Counted from the first letter of the stretch, positions 16,804-24,918 are shown. The stretch: DNA of 64,000 bases from Micromonospora sp. C95 (GCF_018070465.1 NZ_JAGPXT010000004.1:289670-353669); one strand, 5' to 3'. Numbers and translations: made by a program. Notes: generated from the sequence alone by a model not told the origin.

Positions 16804-17334
16804 TCAGTCGTTGAGGACCTGGGCCAGGCGGTCGCGGAAGCGGCGCTCGGAGGGGCTGACCTCGGTGCCACCGAGGCCGAGTACGCCGCCGGTGCTGGCC
16901 GCGCCGACCACCTGCTCGGCGATCGCCACCAGCCAGTGCCGGTACGCGCCCGCCTCGCCCTCGTCCACCTTGGCCGCCAGCAGCGCCGACGCCTCCTTGG
17001 CCCGGCCCAGCACGTCCTCGGCGTAGCCGCGCGGGTCCGCGGGCTCGATGACCGGCATCTCCTCGCCGGCCTCCGGGTCGCCGACCCGGGTGACGATCTC
17101 GCCGGCCACCGCGGCCACCAGCGGACTGGCCGACTCCCGCCCGCCGGAGATGGTCTCCAAGCCGGCGGCGCCCTCGGTCATCGTCGCCTTGGTGCCGTCG
17201 GACTCGGCGGCGCTCGCCGCGGTGAGCACCGACTGTGGCAGGCCGACCAGCAGCCCCCACTCCTCGTCGGAGAAACCGAAACCGGTGTACGCCGGTTCTT
17301 CGATCACGACCCGCCCCTCCCGCTCGTCGTTCAC
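16804..17334 (-). CDS. conserved hypothetical protein
   Basis: A 176-residue soluble acidic protein that I do not recognise by name. It has no signal peptide or membrane segment. A patterned N-terminal half (FSDEEWGLLVGLPQSVLTAAS, then GLETISGGRESASPLVAAVAGEIV) and a helical C-terminal half (YAEDVLGRAKEASALLAAKV, WLVAIAEQVVGAA) suggest an all-alpha fold. A similar pattern recurs in other actinobacterial hypothetical proteins as far as I recall. It lies downstream of recQ on the same strand with a 41-bp gap and may be cotranscribed. The GTG start gives MNDEREG. Confidence 0.7.
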   Translation of the reverse strand: MNDEREGRVVIEEPAYTGFGFSDEEWGLLVGLPQSVLTAASAAESDGTKATMTEGAAGLETISGGRESASPLVAAVAGEIVTRVGDPEAGEEMPVIEPADPRGYAEDVLGRAKEASALLAAKVDEGEAGAYRHWLVAIAEQVVGAASTGGVLGLGGTEVSPSERRFRDRLAQVLND

Positions 17335-17375
17335 GTCCTCGTCAGCCCGTACCGCCGGCGGCGGTGCGGCTCAGG

Positions 17376-19007
17376 TTAGTCCAGGGTCAGCAGACCCTGT
17401 TCGGACACCACGCTGACCGACAGCGTCTTGTACCCGACCTCGTCGAACAGCACCGTCATCCGACCCTCCTCGTAGCTGAGCACCAGGCCGGAGCCCCACT
17501 CGGCGTGCCGCACCTGGCTGTGCACCGGGAACGGACCCACCGAACCGTCGTCGGGCACGCTGGTGCCGGCGTGGCAGTTGTCGCAGTGCCCGCAGATCTC
17601 GGTCATCTGCTCGCCGAAGTAGGCCAGCAACGTCTGGCCCCGGCAGGCGTTGGTCTCGGCGAAGGCCCGCATCATGTCGGTACGCGACCGGGTCAGGCTC
17701 TGCTGCCGCTCCGCCTCGGCCACCGCGGCCGCCGCCGCGTCGACCGGAGTGGGGGCGTAACGGGGTGCGCCGACCCGCTGTCCCGCCGCCTGCTGGGCGG
17801 CGCCGACCTGCTCCAGCAGGGCGAGGTACTGCCCGAGCTTGCGCGGGCCGAGCCCGGTCATCTCGCGCAGCTCCTTGCGGGTGGTCGGCTCCTTGCGCAG
17901 CAACGCGGCCAGATCACGCAGCTCCGTGGCGTCGGGCAGGCCACCGCTGAAGTAGCGTTGCAGCCCGACGTCCTCGGCCTGCCAGAGCAGCAGCACCCGG
18001 GCGGGCTGACCGTCGCGGCCGGCCCGGCCGATCTCCTGGAAGTAGCTGTCCGGCGAGTCGGGCAGTGCCATGTGCACCACCCAGGCGATGTTGGGCTTGT
18101 CGATGCCCATGCCGAAGGCCGAGGTCGCCACCATGATCGGCACCTGGTCGGCGAGGAACGCCTCGTGCAGCCGGGCCCGGGCGTTGGCCGGCATCCCGCC
18201 GTGGTAGTACTGCGCGGGATAGCCCGCGTCGGTCAGCCGGGCGGACAGTTCCTCGGCGGCGCGACGGGTGGGCACGTAGATGATGCCGGGCCGCTCGTCG
18301 TCGCGCAGCAGGGCGATCAGCCGCCGCCACCGGTAGTCCTCGGTGGGGCAGTGCGCCACCTCGAAGAAGAGGTTGGGCCGGTCCAGGCCGGACACCACGA
18401 TCTCGGGCTTGCGCAGCCGCAGCCGATCGACGATGTCGTCGCGTACCGGCGGGGAGGCGGTGGCGGTGAGCGCCACCACCGGTGGCCGGCCGATGCCCTC
18501 GATGAGTTGCCCGAGGGCCAGGTAGTCCGGGCGGAAGTCGTGGCCCCAGGCGGAGATGCAGTGCGCCTCGTCGATCGCGACGAGCGCCGGCTTCAACGCG
18601 CGCACCTCGGCCAGCCGCTCGGGGTTGGCCAGTTGCTCCGGGGTGATGAAGAGGAACTCGGCCCGCCCCTCGCGGATCTCGACGATTGCCTCGGCCTGCT
18701 GGGCCGCGGTCTCGTCCGAACTGATCCGGACCGCGCGCAGTTCCGCCCGCTGCCGCTCGTTGAGCGCGGCGATCTGGTCCTGCTGGAGCGCCAGCAGCGG
18801 TGAGATCACCACGGTCGGTCCGGGGATCAGGCTGGCCGGGATCTGGTAGATCGCCGACTTGCCGGCGCCGGTGGGCAGCACCACCAGGGCGTCGCGGCGG
18901 CGCATCACGGCCCGCATCGCGGCCAACTGGTTGGGCCGCAGGGCGGTCCAACCGAACAGGCTGCGCGCGGCGCGACGCAGCGACATCGAGTGCGTGGTCA
19001 GCTTCAT
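17376..19007 (-). CDS. recQ: ATP-dependent DNA helicase RecQ
   Basis: A 543-residue superfamily 2 helicase that unwinds DNA 3'-to-5' in recombination and repair. The core shows FGWTALRPNQ, Walker A LPTGAGKS, DEAHCISAWGHDFRPDY, TATASPPVRDD, the motif with ATSAFGMGIDKPN and QEIGRAGRDG. The RecQ zinc module follows, with cysteines in NACRGQTLLAYFGE and ICGHCDNCH. There is no HRDC domain. Instead the last 50 residues (HSQVRHAEWGSGLVLSYEEGRMTVLFDEVG) look like a small SH3/KOW-like barrel similar to the C-terminus of some UvrD-like proteins. The chosen start gives MKLTTHS; a TTG whose first bases overlap the upstream stop at 19055-19058 is a coupled alternative. Confidence 0.9.
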   Translation of the reverse strand: MKLTTHSMSLRRAARSLFGWTALRPNQLAAMRAVMRRRDALVVLPTGAGKSAIYQIPASLIPGPTVVISPLLALQQDQIAALNERQRAELRAVRISSDETAAQQAEAIVEIREGRAEFLFITPEQLANPERLAEVRALKPALVAIDEAHCISAWGHDFRPDYLALGQLIEGIGRPPVVALTATASPPVRDDIVDRLRLRKPEIVVSGLDRPNLFFEVAHCPTEDYRWRRLIALLRDDERPGIIYVPTRRAAEELSARLTDAGYPAQYYHGGMPANARARLHEAFLADQVPIMVATSAFGMGIDKPNIAWVVHMALPDSPDSYFQEIGRAGRDGQPARVLLLWQAEDVGLQRYFSGGLPDATELRDLAALLRKEPTTRKELREMTGLGPRKLGQYLALLEQVGAAQQAAGQRVGAPRYAPTPVDAAAAAVAEAERQQSLTRSRTDMMRAFAETNACRGQTLLAYFGEQMTEICGHCDNCHAGTSVPDDGSVGPFPVHSQVRHAEWGSGLVLSYEEGRMTVLFDEVGYKTLSVSVVSEQGLLTLD

Positions 19008-19054
19008 CGAAGGCCGCAGGTACCCGGGCGGCTCCACGCCGAAACCCGGGTTGA

Positions 19055-20005
19055 TCAACGCAGCCGGGGCAGCACCTCGCGCTGGTACAGGTCGAGCAGC
19101 CCCGGCCAGTTCGGCCCGGTGTTGGCGACGTAGACCTCGTCGAACCCGGCCTTCGCGTACGCCTCGATCTTCGCCAGGTGGGCGTCGGCATCGCTGCCGC
19201 AGACGAACGCCTCGCGCATCGCCGCCGGATCCACGAGCGTGGCGGCCTGCTCGAAGTGCCGGGGCGAGGGCAGCACCTGGAGCAGCTCACCGGGAATCGC
19301 CTCGGTCGGCCAGCGCTCGTACGCCAGTCGCATGCCCTCCTCGACCGTCGGCGCGTACGCGGCCTTGAAACCGGCCTGGCAGGGCTTGTCGCCCCCACCG
19401 TTGTCCCGGAACCGGCGCACCAGGTCGGCGTCGGGCATGGTGTTGACGAAACCGTCGCCGATCCGGGCGGCCAGGTCCACCGCCTTGGGCCCGAACGCGG
19501 AGACGTAGACCGGCGGGGGAGTCTCCGGCAGCGTGTAGATCCGGGCGTGCTCCACCTGGTAGTGCCGGCCGTGGTGGTTGACGAAGCCGCCGCGCCACAG
19601 CTTGCGCATCACCTCGACCGCCTCCTCGAGCATCTCCAGCCGGACGCCGGCCGGCGGCCACGCACCGCCGAGGATGTGCTCGTTGAGCGCCTCGCCGGAG
19701 CCCACCCCGAGGACGAACCGGCCGGCGTGCAGCACCGAGGTGGTCGCCGCGGCCTGGGCGAGCACCGCCGGGTGGATGCGTACGGTCGGGCAGGTGACGG
19801 CGGTGGTGACGGGCAGCCGGCAGACCTGGCTCAGCGCGCCGAGCATCGACCAGACGAAGGGGCTCTGCCCCTGGGCGTCGATCCAGGGGTGGTAGTGATC
19901 GGAGATCCACAGCGCTCCGAAGCCCGCCCGCTCGGCGGCCCGGGCCTGGTCGAGCAGTTCGGCCGGCGGGTACTCCTCGGTGGACAGGAAATATCCGATC
20001 TTCAT
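19055..20005 (-). CDS. LLM class F420-dependent oxidoreductase
   Basis: A 316-residue luciferase-like TIM-barrel protein of the F420-dependent glucose-6-phosphate dehydrogenase/FGD-like group. It begins MKIGYFLSTEEYPP and contains WISDHYHPWIDAQGQSPFVWSMLGAL, TTAVTCPTVRIHPAVLAQAAAT and LGVGSGEALNEHILG, which are typical F420-binding stretches. The reaction is hydride transfer with cofactor F420; the substrate is not evident. The ATG is preceded by GGGAG at good spacing. It is the first gene of a leftward group with recQ, whose alternative TTG start overlaps its stop by 4 bp. Confidence 0.88.
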   Translation of the reverse strand: MKIGYFLSTEEYPPAELLDQARAAERAGFGALWISDHYHPWIDAQGQSPFVWSMLGALSQVCRLPVTTAVTCPTVRIHPAVLAQAAATTSVLHAGRFVLGVGSGEALNEHILGGAWPPAGVRLEMLEEAVEVMRKLWRGGFVNHHGRHYQVEHARIYTLPETPPPVYVSAFGPKAVDLAARIGDGFVNTMPDADLVRRFRDNGGGDKPCQAGFKAAYAPTVEEGMRLAYERWPTEAIPGELLQVLPSPRHFEQAATLVDPAAMREAFVCGSDADAHLAKIEAYAKAGFDEVYVANTGPNWPGLLDLYQREVLPRLR

Positions 20006-20078
20006 CTTCACTCCCTCGGCCCGCTGGTGCCTGTGCGGCACGCGGTACCCCGGCGGGCGCCGATCACACCGGGCGGGC

Positions 20079-20201
20079 TCAGCGGCGGAACATCGCCCGG
20101 ATGGCGATCAGCAGCAGCAGACCGCCCACCACCAGGCCGAGCAGGCGTACGCCGGGGATGTCGGTCGGGCTCGTCGCGTCGGCCAGCAGCACGGGGTCCA
20201 T
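20079..20201 (-). CDS. 40-residue single-span membrane peptide
   Basis: A short ORF of 40 residues on the minus strand: MDPVLLADATSPTDIPG, a hydrophobic helix of about 18 residues (RLLGLVVGGLLLLIAI) and a basic tail RAMFRR. The topology signal (acidic outside, basic inside) and codon use with GC-rich third positions support a real small membrane protein. It lies upstream of the F420 oxidoreductase on the same strand with a 73-bp gap. The ribosome-binding site is weak. Its function is unknown and it could be easily missed in annotation. Confidence 0.55.
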   Translation of the reverse strand: MDPVLLADATSPTDIPGVRLLGLVVGGLLLLIAIRAMFRR

Positions 20202-20335
20202 ACCCGCACTGTCGCGGTGCAGCGCTCCCAAGGCAACTGTAAGGTTTATTGACTATTGGGGTGGCGCGGTGTGACCATGTCTGCACCGCCGGCCGGCGGG
20301 AGTCCACGGCGGAACACGCGGGGGTACAGCGCCGA

Positions 20336-20365
20336 ATGAGCGAGCGGCAGCGAGTGAATCATCGA
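20336..20365 (+). repeat. copy 1 of 30-bp start-codon repeat
   Basis: These 30 bases, beginning ATGAGCGAGCGGCAGCGAGT and ending AATCATCGA, are identical to 20416-20445, 80 bp downstream. This copy opens a 27-codon reading frame that ends in a TGA overlapping the nagZ ATG (ATGA). The space between the copies contains a GC-rich hairpin around GGCACGCAGCGAAGCGGAGTGCC. Confidence 0.7.
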
Positions 20366-20415
20366 CTCAGCGCGGCGGTGCCTCATGGCGGCACGCAGCG
20401 AAGCGGAGTGCCGGC

Positions 20416-20445
20416 ATGAGCGAGCGGCAGCGAGTGAATCATCGA
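20416..20445 (+). repeat. copy 2 of 30-bp repeat, supplying the nagZ start
   Basis: This copy is identical to the one at 20336-20365 and provides the start codon and first ten codons (MSERQRVNHR) of the beta-hexosaminidase gene. The N-terminus of the protein is therefore encoded by repeat sequence. Confidence 0.7.
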
Positions 20446-21948
20446 GTCGAGCGCAACGGAAACCTGGCGACGCTGGCGGCCGCGGTCCTGCAGCCCGGCT
20501 TCGTCGGCACCGTCCCACCCGCCTGGATCTGCCGCTGGCTCGGCGACGGCCTCGGCTCGGTGGTGCTGTTCAGCCGCAACGTCGTCGATCCCGGCCAGGT
20601 GGCCGCGCTGACCGCCGCGCTGCGGGCGGAGCGACCGGACGTGATCGTCGCCATCGACGAGGAGGCCGGCGACGTCACCCGCATCGAGTCCGGTCTGGGC
20701 AGCTCCCGACCGGGCAACCTGGCACTCGGCGCGGTCGACGACCCGGCGCTCACCGAGGAGGTGGCCCGCGATCTCGGCGCCGAACTCGCCGCCGCCGGTG
20801 TCACCCTCAACTACGCGCCCGACGTCGACGTGAACTCCAACCCGGACAACCCGGTGATCGGCGTCCGGTCCTTCGGCGCCGAGCCGTCGCTCGTCGCCCG
20901 GCACACCACCGCCTGGGTACGCGGCCTGCAGTCCGGTGGCGTCGCCGCCTGCGCGAAGCACTTTCCCGGCCACGGTGACACCCGTGTCGACTCCCATCAC
21001 GACCTGCCCCGCATCGACGCCGACCGGGACCGGCTGCACGCCGTCGAACTGGCCCCGTTCCGGGCCGCCGTGGCGGCGGGCGTGCAGGCGGTGATGACCG
21101 GGCATCTGCTGGTGCCGGCCCTGGACCCCGACCTGCCGGCCACCCTGAGCGCCCGCATCCTGGGTGGCCTGCTGCGCGAGGAGATGGGCTTCGACGGGGT
21201 GGTGGTGACCGACGCGGTGGAGATGGGCGCGGTCGCCGACCGCTACGGTTTCGCCGGTGCGGCCGTGCGTGCCCTGGCCGCCGGTGCGGACGCGATCTGT
21301 GTCGGCGGCGAGCACGCCGACGAGGAGACGGCCCGCCACCTGCGCGACGCCATCGTCGACGCGGTCGTCGCCGGTGAGCTGCCCGAGGAGAGACTCACCG
21401 AGGCGGCCAAGCGGGTCGGCCAACTCGCCGCCTGGACGGTGGCTGCCCGTACCGCCCGCTCCGCCGGCCCGACCGGCGGCTCAGCGGTCGGGCTGGTCGC
21501 GGCGCGGCGGGCCGTGCGGGTCACCGCCAACGACGCCACGGCTGCCCCGTTGCCGCTGTCCGGCCCGGCGCACGTGGTGGAGTTCCAGCCGCCGCACAAC
21601 ATCGCGATCGGTTCGGCGACCCCCTGGGGGGTGGCGGCACCGCTGGCCGCCCTCGTGCCGGGCACCACAAGCGTCCGACACGTCGAGCAGTCGGCGCCGG
21701 CCGACCCGGCCGCCGGTGCCGCCGGCCGGCCGCTGGTGCTTGTAGTGCGCGACCTGCACCGGCACGCCTGGATGCGGGCCGCCGTCGACCGGGCGCTTAC
21801 CGCCCGCCCCGACGCGGTGGTCGTCGAACTCGGGGTGCCCGCGCTGGTCACCGGGGCGGTGCACATCGCCACCCACGGCGCCACCCGGGCCGCCGGTCGG
21901 GCCGCGGCCGAGCTGCTCGCCGGCGGCCCGGTCAGTCCGGGCTGGTGA
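20416..21948 (+). CDS. nagZ: beta-N-acetylhexosaminidase, glycoside hydrolase family 3
   Basis: A 510-residue GH3 enzyme of the NagZ type, which removes N-acetylglucosamine from muropeptides during wall recycling. The diagnostic KHFPGHGDT at 181-189 followed by DSHHDLP provides the His/Asp acid-base dyad specific to NagZ, and Asp266 in VVVTDAVEMG is the nucleophile. IDEEAGDVTRI (80-90) is the substrate loop. A further C-terminal domain of about 150 residues is present, as in actinobacterial GH3 proteins. No signal peptide is seen, so it is cytoplasmic or non-classically exported. The first ten residues come from a repeat element. The stop overlaps the convergent GNAT gene by 17 bp. Confidence 0.88.
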   Translation: MSERQRVNHRVERNGNLATLAAAVLQPGFVGTVPPAWICRWLGDGLGSVVLFSRNVVDPGQVAALTAALRAERPDVIVAIDEEAGDVTRIESGLGSSRPGNLALGAVDDPALTEEVARDLGAELAAAGVTLNYAPDVDVNSNPDNPVIGVRSFGAEPSLVARHTTAWVRGLQSGGVAACAKHFPGHGDTRVDSHHDLPRIDADRDRLHAVELAPFRAAVAAGVQAVMTGHLLVPALDPDLPATLSARILGGLLREEMGFDGVVVTDAVEMGAVADRYGFAGAAVRALAAGADAICVGGEHADEETARHLRDAIVDAVVAGELPEERLTEAAKRVGQLAAWTVAARTARSAGPTGGSAVGLVAARRAVRVTANDATAAPLPLSGPAHVVEFQPPHNIAIGSATPWGVAAPLAALVPGTTSVRHVEQSAPADPAAGAAGRPLVLVVRDLHRHAWMRAAVDRALTARPDAVVVELGVPALVTGAVHIATHGATRAAGRAAAELLAGGPVSPGW

Positions 21949-22213
21949 CCAGGTCGGCGTACTCGCGATGGCGTTCGATGAAGGCGGCCATGAAGGGGCA
22001 GCGTGGCACCACCCGCTGCCCCTGCGCGCGGACCTGATCGAGTGTGCCACGCATCAGCGCCGAGCCGACGCCCATGTTCTGGAAGGCCGAGTCCACCTCG
22101 GTGTGCGTGAAGATCAGCACCTGTTCGCGGGGCAGGTACGCGGTGAAGCCGGCCAACGCGTCGTCGACCAGGATCTCGTAGCGGTGTTTGGCGGGGTTGT
22201 CCTCGACCAGCAT
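21932..22213 (-). CDS. small GNAT-fold N-acetyltransferase
   Basis: A 93-residue single-domain GNAT protein of the short YidJ/At1g77540-like class. It reads MLVEDNPAKHRYEILVDDALAGF, then FTHTEVDSAFQNMGVGSALMRG with the acetyl-CoA pyrophosphate loop (Q/R-x-x-G-x-G/A replaced by QNMGVGSAL), and VVPRCPFMAAFIERHREYADLV. It probably acetylates a small molecule or protein with acetyl-CoA; the substrate is unknown. The start chosen has AGGGG six bases upstream and matches the usual family length; an ATG seven codons earlier is possible. The 3' end overlaps the convergent nagZ gene. Confidence 0.82.
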   Translation of the reverse strand: MLVEDNPAKHRYEILVDDALAGFTAYLPREQVLIFTHTEVDSAFQNMGVGSALMRGTLDQVRAQGQRVVPRCPFMAAFIERHREYADLVTSPD

Positions 22214-22272
22214 GCTCACCCCTGCATTGTCCATCGCCGCTCGGCCCGGCCGGTCGTTTCGCCGGTGTCTCG

Positions 22273-22285
22273 TACGCTTGACGGC
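22273..22285 (+). promoter_or_regulatory. candidate -10 box for leaderless lipoprotein mRNA
   Basis: TACGCT ends seven bases before the GTG at 22286 and no Shine-Dalgarno sequence is present, so transcription may begin at the start codon. Confidence 0.5.
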
Positions 22286-22666
22286 GTGACGAACCGATCC
22301 CTCGCCCGCCGGACCCCACTCAACCCCGCCCGTGCCACCCCCACCCGGATCGCCGGCCTGCTGGCCGGGCTCGCGCTCGGCGCGGCCCTGCTGGCCGGGT
22401 GCAGCTCCGAGGGGGCCAGCACCGACTGCGGCCTGGACGCCTGCACGGTGACCTTCGACCGGGGCGTGGACGCCCGGGCCAACATCCTCGGCGTCGAGGC
22501 CCGTCTGGTCGAGGCGCAGGACGACGTGGTCACCATCGAGGTCGGTGGCGAGCAGCTGTCCCTCACGGTCGGCCAGCAGGCGGCCGACGTCGGCGGCCTC
22601 GCGGTCACCCTGGACAGCGTCACCGACAGCGAGGTGAAGGTCCGCATCGCACGCAACGGCGGCTGA
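22286..22666 (+). CDS. small secreted lipoprotein
   Basis: A 126-residue predicted lipoprotein. A basic N-terminus (RSLARRTPLNPARATPTR) is followed by the hydrophobic stretch IAGLLAGLALGAALLAGC with a lipobox LAGC, making Cys39 the lipidated residue after signal peptidase II cleavage. The mature part of about 88 residues (STDCGLDACTVTFDRGVDARANILG) contains a possible disulfide pair and repeated beta-strand-like segments with VTIEVGGEQLSLTVGQQ. I do not recognise a named domain. It is divergent from the GNAT gene and probably sits on the outer face of the membrane. Confidence 0.75.
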   Translation: MTNRSLARRTPLNPARATPTRIAGLLAGLALGAALLAGCSSEGASTDCGLDACTVTFDRGVDARANILGVEARLVEAQDDVVTIEVGGEQLSLTVGQQAADVGGLAVTLDSVTDSEVKVRIARNGG

Positions 22667-22688
22667 TGCCATTCGGGCGGCGGCCAGC

Positions 22689-22713
22689 ACGTTTGGAAAT
22701 CTTCGCGTTCGGA
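22689..22713 (+). promoter_or_regulatory. possible alternative-sigma promoter for DUF1206 gene
   Basis: GTTT followed after about 16 bases by GGAGAT loosely resembles the GTTT-N15-GGGTAT pattern of actinobacterial SigB/SigF promoters. It lies just upstream of the DUF1206 gene. The match is partial, so this is only a suggestion. Confidence 0.25.
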
Positions 22714-22725
22714 GATTGAGGCGCC

Positions 22726-23547
22726 ATGCCTCTTACCCGGAACGCCGAAGCCACCGCCGCCCGTACGGCCGACAGCCGGTGGCTGGAACTCCTCGCCCGG
22801 GCCGGTTTCATCGGCTACGGGATCGTGCACCTGCTGTTCGGCTGGCTGGCGCTGCAGATCGCGTTCGGCAACTCGTCCGACGACGGCGACCAGTCCGGCG
22901 CGCTGCGTACCCTCGCCGCGCAACCCATGGGCCAGTTCGTGGTCATCGCCATCGCCGTGGGCATGCTCGCCATGGCGATCTGGCAGGCCCTCGAAGCAGC
23001 CGTCGGGCACCGCACCGAGCGGGGCAACGACCGGCTCAAGGAACGGGTCGTCTCCGCCGCCCGCACGCTGATCTACCTCTGGCTGGCCTGGACCGCCTGG
23101 AAGGTCTTCTCCGACGCCAACTCCGACAGCGCCTCCCAGCAGCAGGACCTGTCGGCCCGGCTGATGGAGTCCACCGGAGGTCGCTGGCTGGTCGGTCTCG
23201 CCGGTCTGGTGCTCGCGGGCATCGGTGTCGGCATGACGATCTACGGCCTCAAGAAGAAGTTCATGAAGCGGCTGAAGACCGGCGAGATGAGCGCCAAGAC
23301 CCGGCAGCTCGCCCGTCGGCTCGGCATGGCCGGCTACGCCTCCCGGGGTGTCGCCTTCGCCGTCACCGGCCTGCTGGTCATACTGGCCGCGGTGAACTAC
23401 GACCCGGAGAAGGCCCGTGGTCTGGACGCCGCGCTGCGGACCCTGCGTGACCAGGCATTCGGCACCATCCTGCTGACCCTCGTCGCGCTGGGCATCGCCG
23501 CCTTCGGCGTCTACTGCTTCCTCCAGTCCCGCTACCGCAAGGTATGA
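22726..23547 (+). CDS. DUF1206 membrane protein
   Basis: A 273-residue integral membrane protein built from three repeats of about 70 residues, each with two membrane helices, as in DUF1206 proteins. Repeat starts can be seen at LLARAGFIGYGIVHLLFGWLA, VVSAARTLIYLWLAWTAW and LARRLGMAGYASRGVAFAVTG. Each repeat carries an aromatic/glycine-rich first helix. Charged loops (KKKFMKRLK, RYRKV) lie on the expected cytoplasmic side. The function of the family is unknown. GAGG stands six bases before the ATG. A strong hairpin follows the stop, so it is probably monocistronic. Confidence 0.88.
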   Translation: MPLTRNAEATAARTADSRWLELLARAGFIGYGIVHLLFGWLALQIAFGNSSDDGDQSGALRTLAAQPMGQFVVIAIAVGMLAMAIWQALEAAVGHRTERGNDRLKERVVSAARTLIYLWLAWTAWKVFSDANSDSASQQQDLSARLMESTGGRWLVGLAGLVLAGIGVGMTIYGLKKKFMKRLKTGEMSAKTRQLARRLGMAGYASRGVAFAVTGLLVILAAVNYDPEKARGLDAALRTLRDQAFGTILLTLVALGIAAFGVYCFLQSRYRKV

Positions 23548-23556
23548 CCTTCTCCT

Positions 23557-23583
23557 CCCCGGCCACCCCCGCGGTGGCCGGGG
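23557..23583 (+). terminator. terminator hairpin after DUF1206 gene
   Basis: A perfect 11-bp inverted repeat, CCCCGGCCACC and its complement, with a 5-nt loop, begins nine bases after the stop codon. Confidence 0.6.
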
Positions 23584-23685
23584 CCGGCGATCCAGGGCAC
23601 CATTGCCCCTTTGCCGGATCTTGATTGCCCGCACGCCGGACACCACCACCGGGGATCGCCGTCGGGCCGGAAGGAGAAGCAACAC

Positions 23686-24918
23686 GTGCACAGCTACCTC
23701 GTGACGGTCGTCGCCGCGCTCGCCGCGGCGGCGATCGCTCTTGCCGTGGTCGAGGTGGTGCACCGCCTCACCCGCCGCTGGGGCCGCCGCTCGCTGCTGT
23801 TGACCGAGTTGACCCAGCACGCGCACCGCCCGTTCCAGGTCGCCGCCACCGTGCTCGCCGTGCAGCTCGCCGTCCGGTTCAGCACCGGGTACGCGATCGG
23901 CACCGGCTGGCGCCAGGCCCTGCTGCACCTGCTGGTGCTGGCCGTGATCGCCGCGGTGGCCTGGCTGGTCGCGTGCCTGCTGGTGGTGGTCGAGGACACC
24001 GCGCTCGCCCGGTTCCGGGTGGACGTGCCGGACAACCGGCACGCCCGGCGGGTACGCACCCAGGTGGTGATGCTGCGCCGGGTGACGGTCGTGGTGATCG
24101 TCACGCTCACCGTCGGCGTGATGCTGATGACCTTCCCCGCCGTGCGGGGCATCGGCGCCGGCGTGCTGACCAGCGCCGGTGTGGTCGGTGTGGTCGCCGC
24201 CCTGGCCGCGCAGAGCCTGCTCGGCAACGTCTTCGCCGGCCTGCAACTGGCCTTCAGCGACGCGGTACGCCTCGACGACGTGGTGGTGGTCGAGGGGGAG
24301 TGGGGTCGGATCGAGGAACTGACCCTCAGCTACGTGGTGGTGCAGATCTGGGACGACCGGCGGTTGATCCTGCCCACCTCCTATTTCACCAGCAAACCGT
24401 TCCAGAACTGGACCCGGACCGAGGCGAAGGTGCTGGGCACCGCCGAGTTCGACGTCGACTGGTCGATCCCGGTACAGGCCATGCGGGAGGAGCTGCGCCG
24501 GCTGGTGGAGAGCACCGAGCTGTGGGACGGCCGGGTCTGTGTCCTCCAGGTCACCGACGCGACCGGCGGGACGATAAAGGTTCGCGCGCTGGTGAGCGCC
24601 AGCAACGCGGGTGCCCTGTGGGATCTGCGCTGTCGCGTGCGGGAACACCTGGTGGCCTGGGTACGCGACCACCGCCCCACCGCGATGCCCCGGTTGCGTA
24701 CCGAGGTCGGTGACGGCGGCAGCGACCTGCCGTGGCAGTGGATCCAGCCGCGGCACTCGACCCGCCGCCGTGCCGAGACCGAGGTGCCCGACGACGCCCG
24801 GCTCTTCGGTGGCAGCGACGACGGCCACGCCCGCAACGAGGCCTTCGTCGGCCCGGACGAGACCCCCGAACCTCGGGAGCCCGCCGAACCTCGGGAGCCC
24901 GCCGAACCTCGCCGCTGA
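23686..24918 (+). CDS. MscS family mechanosensitive ion channel
   Basis: A 410-residue small-conductance mechanosensitive channel. Four hydrophobic segments precede the MscS core: the pore helix region GIGAGVLTSAGVVGVVAALAAQ with small residues, then SLLGNVFAGLQLAFSDAVRLDDVV and the beta domain beginning VVEGEWGRIEELTLSYVVVQIWDDRRLILPTSYF (positions about 205-240, quoted in parts). The channel opens under membrane tension during osmotic downshock. The GTG start has AAGGAG upstream. The C-terminal tail is low complexity and ends in three EPREPA-type repeats encoded by an 18-bp tandem repeat. It lies upstream of the holin/DUF3618/DUF4235 genes. Confidence 0.88.
   Translation: MHSYLVTVVAALAAAAIALAVVEVVHRLTRRWGRRSLLLTELTQHAHRPFQVAATVLAVQLAVRFSTGYAIGTGWRQALLHLLVLAVIAAVAWLVACLLVVVEDTALARFRVDVPDNRHARRVRTQVVMLRRVTVVVIVTLTVGVMLMTFPAVRGIGAGVLTSAGVVGVVAALAAQSLLGNVFAGLQLAFSDAVRLDDVVVVEGEWGRIEELTLSYVVVQIWDDRRLILPTSYFTSKPFQNWTRTEAKVLGTAEFDVDWSIPVQAMREELRRLVESTELWDGRVCVLQVTDATGGTIKVRALVSASNAGALWDLRCRVREHLVAWVRDHRPTAMPRLRTEVGDGGSDLPWQWIQPRHSTRRRAETEVPDDARLFGGSDDGHARNEAFVGPDETPEPREPAEPREPAEPRR
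24868..24913 (+). repeat. 18-bp tandem repeat in the MscS tail
   Basis: The unit GAACCTCGGGAGCCCGCC occurs twice exactly (24868-24885, 24886-24903) with a partial third copy. It encodes repeated EPREPA at the C-terminus of the channel and stays in frame, so the copy number may vary. Confidence 0.7.

Noticed and set aside
20336..20419. 27-codon upstream ORF before nagZ as a real gene
   Set aside because: It arises from the repeated start element, has no ribosome-binding site of its own and encodes no recognisable peptide; it is treated as part of the repeat.
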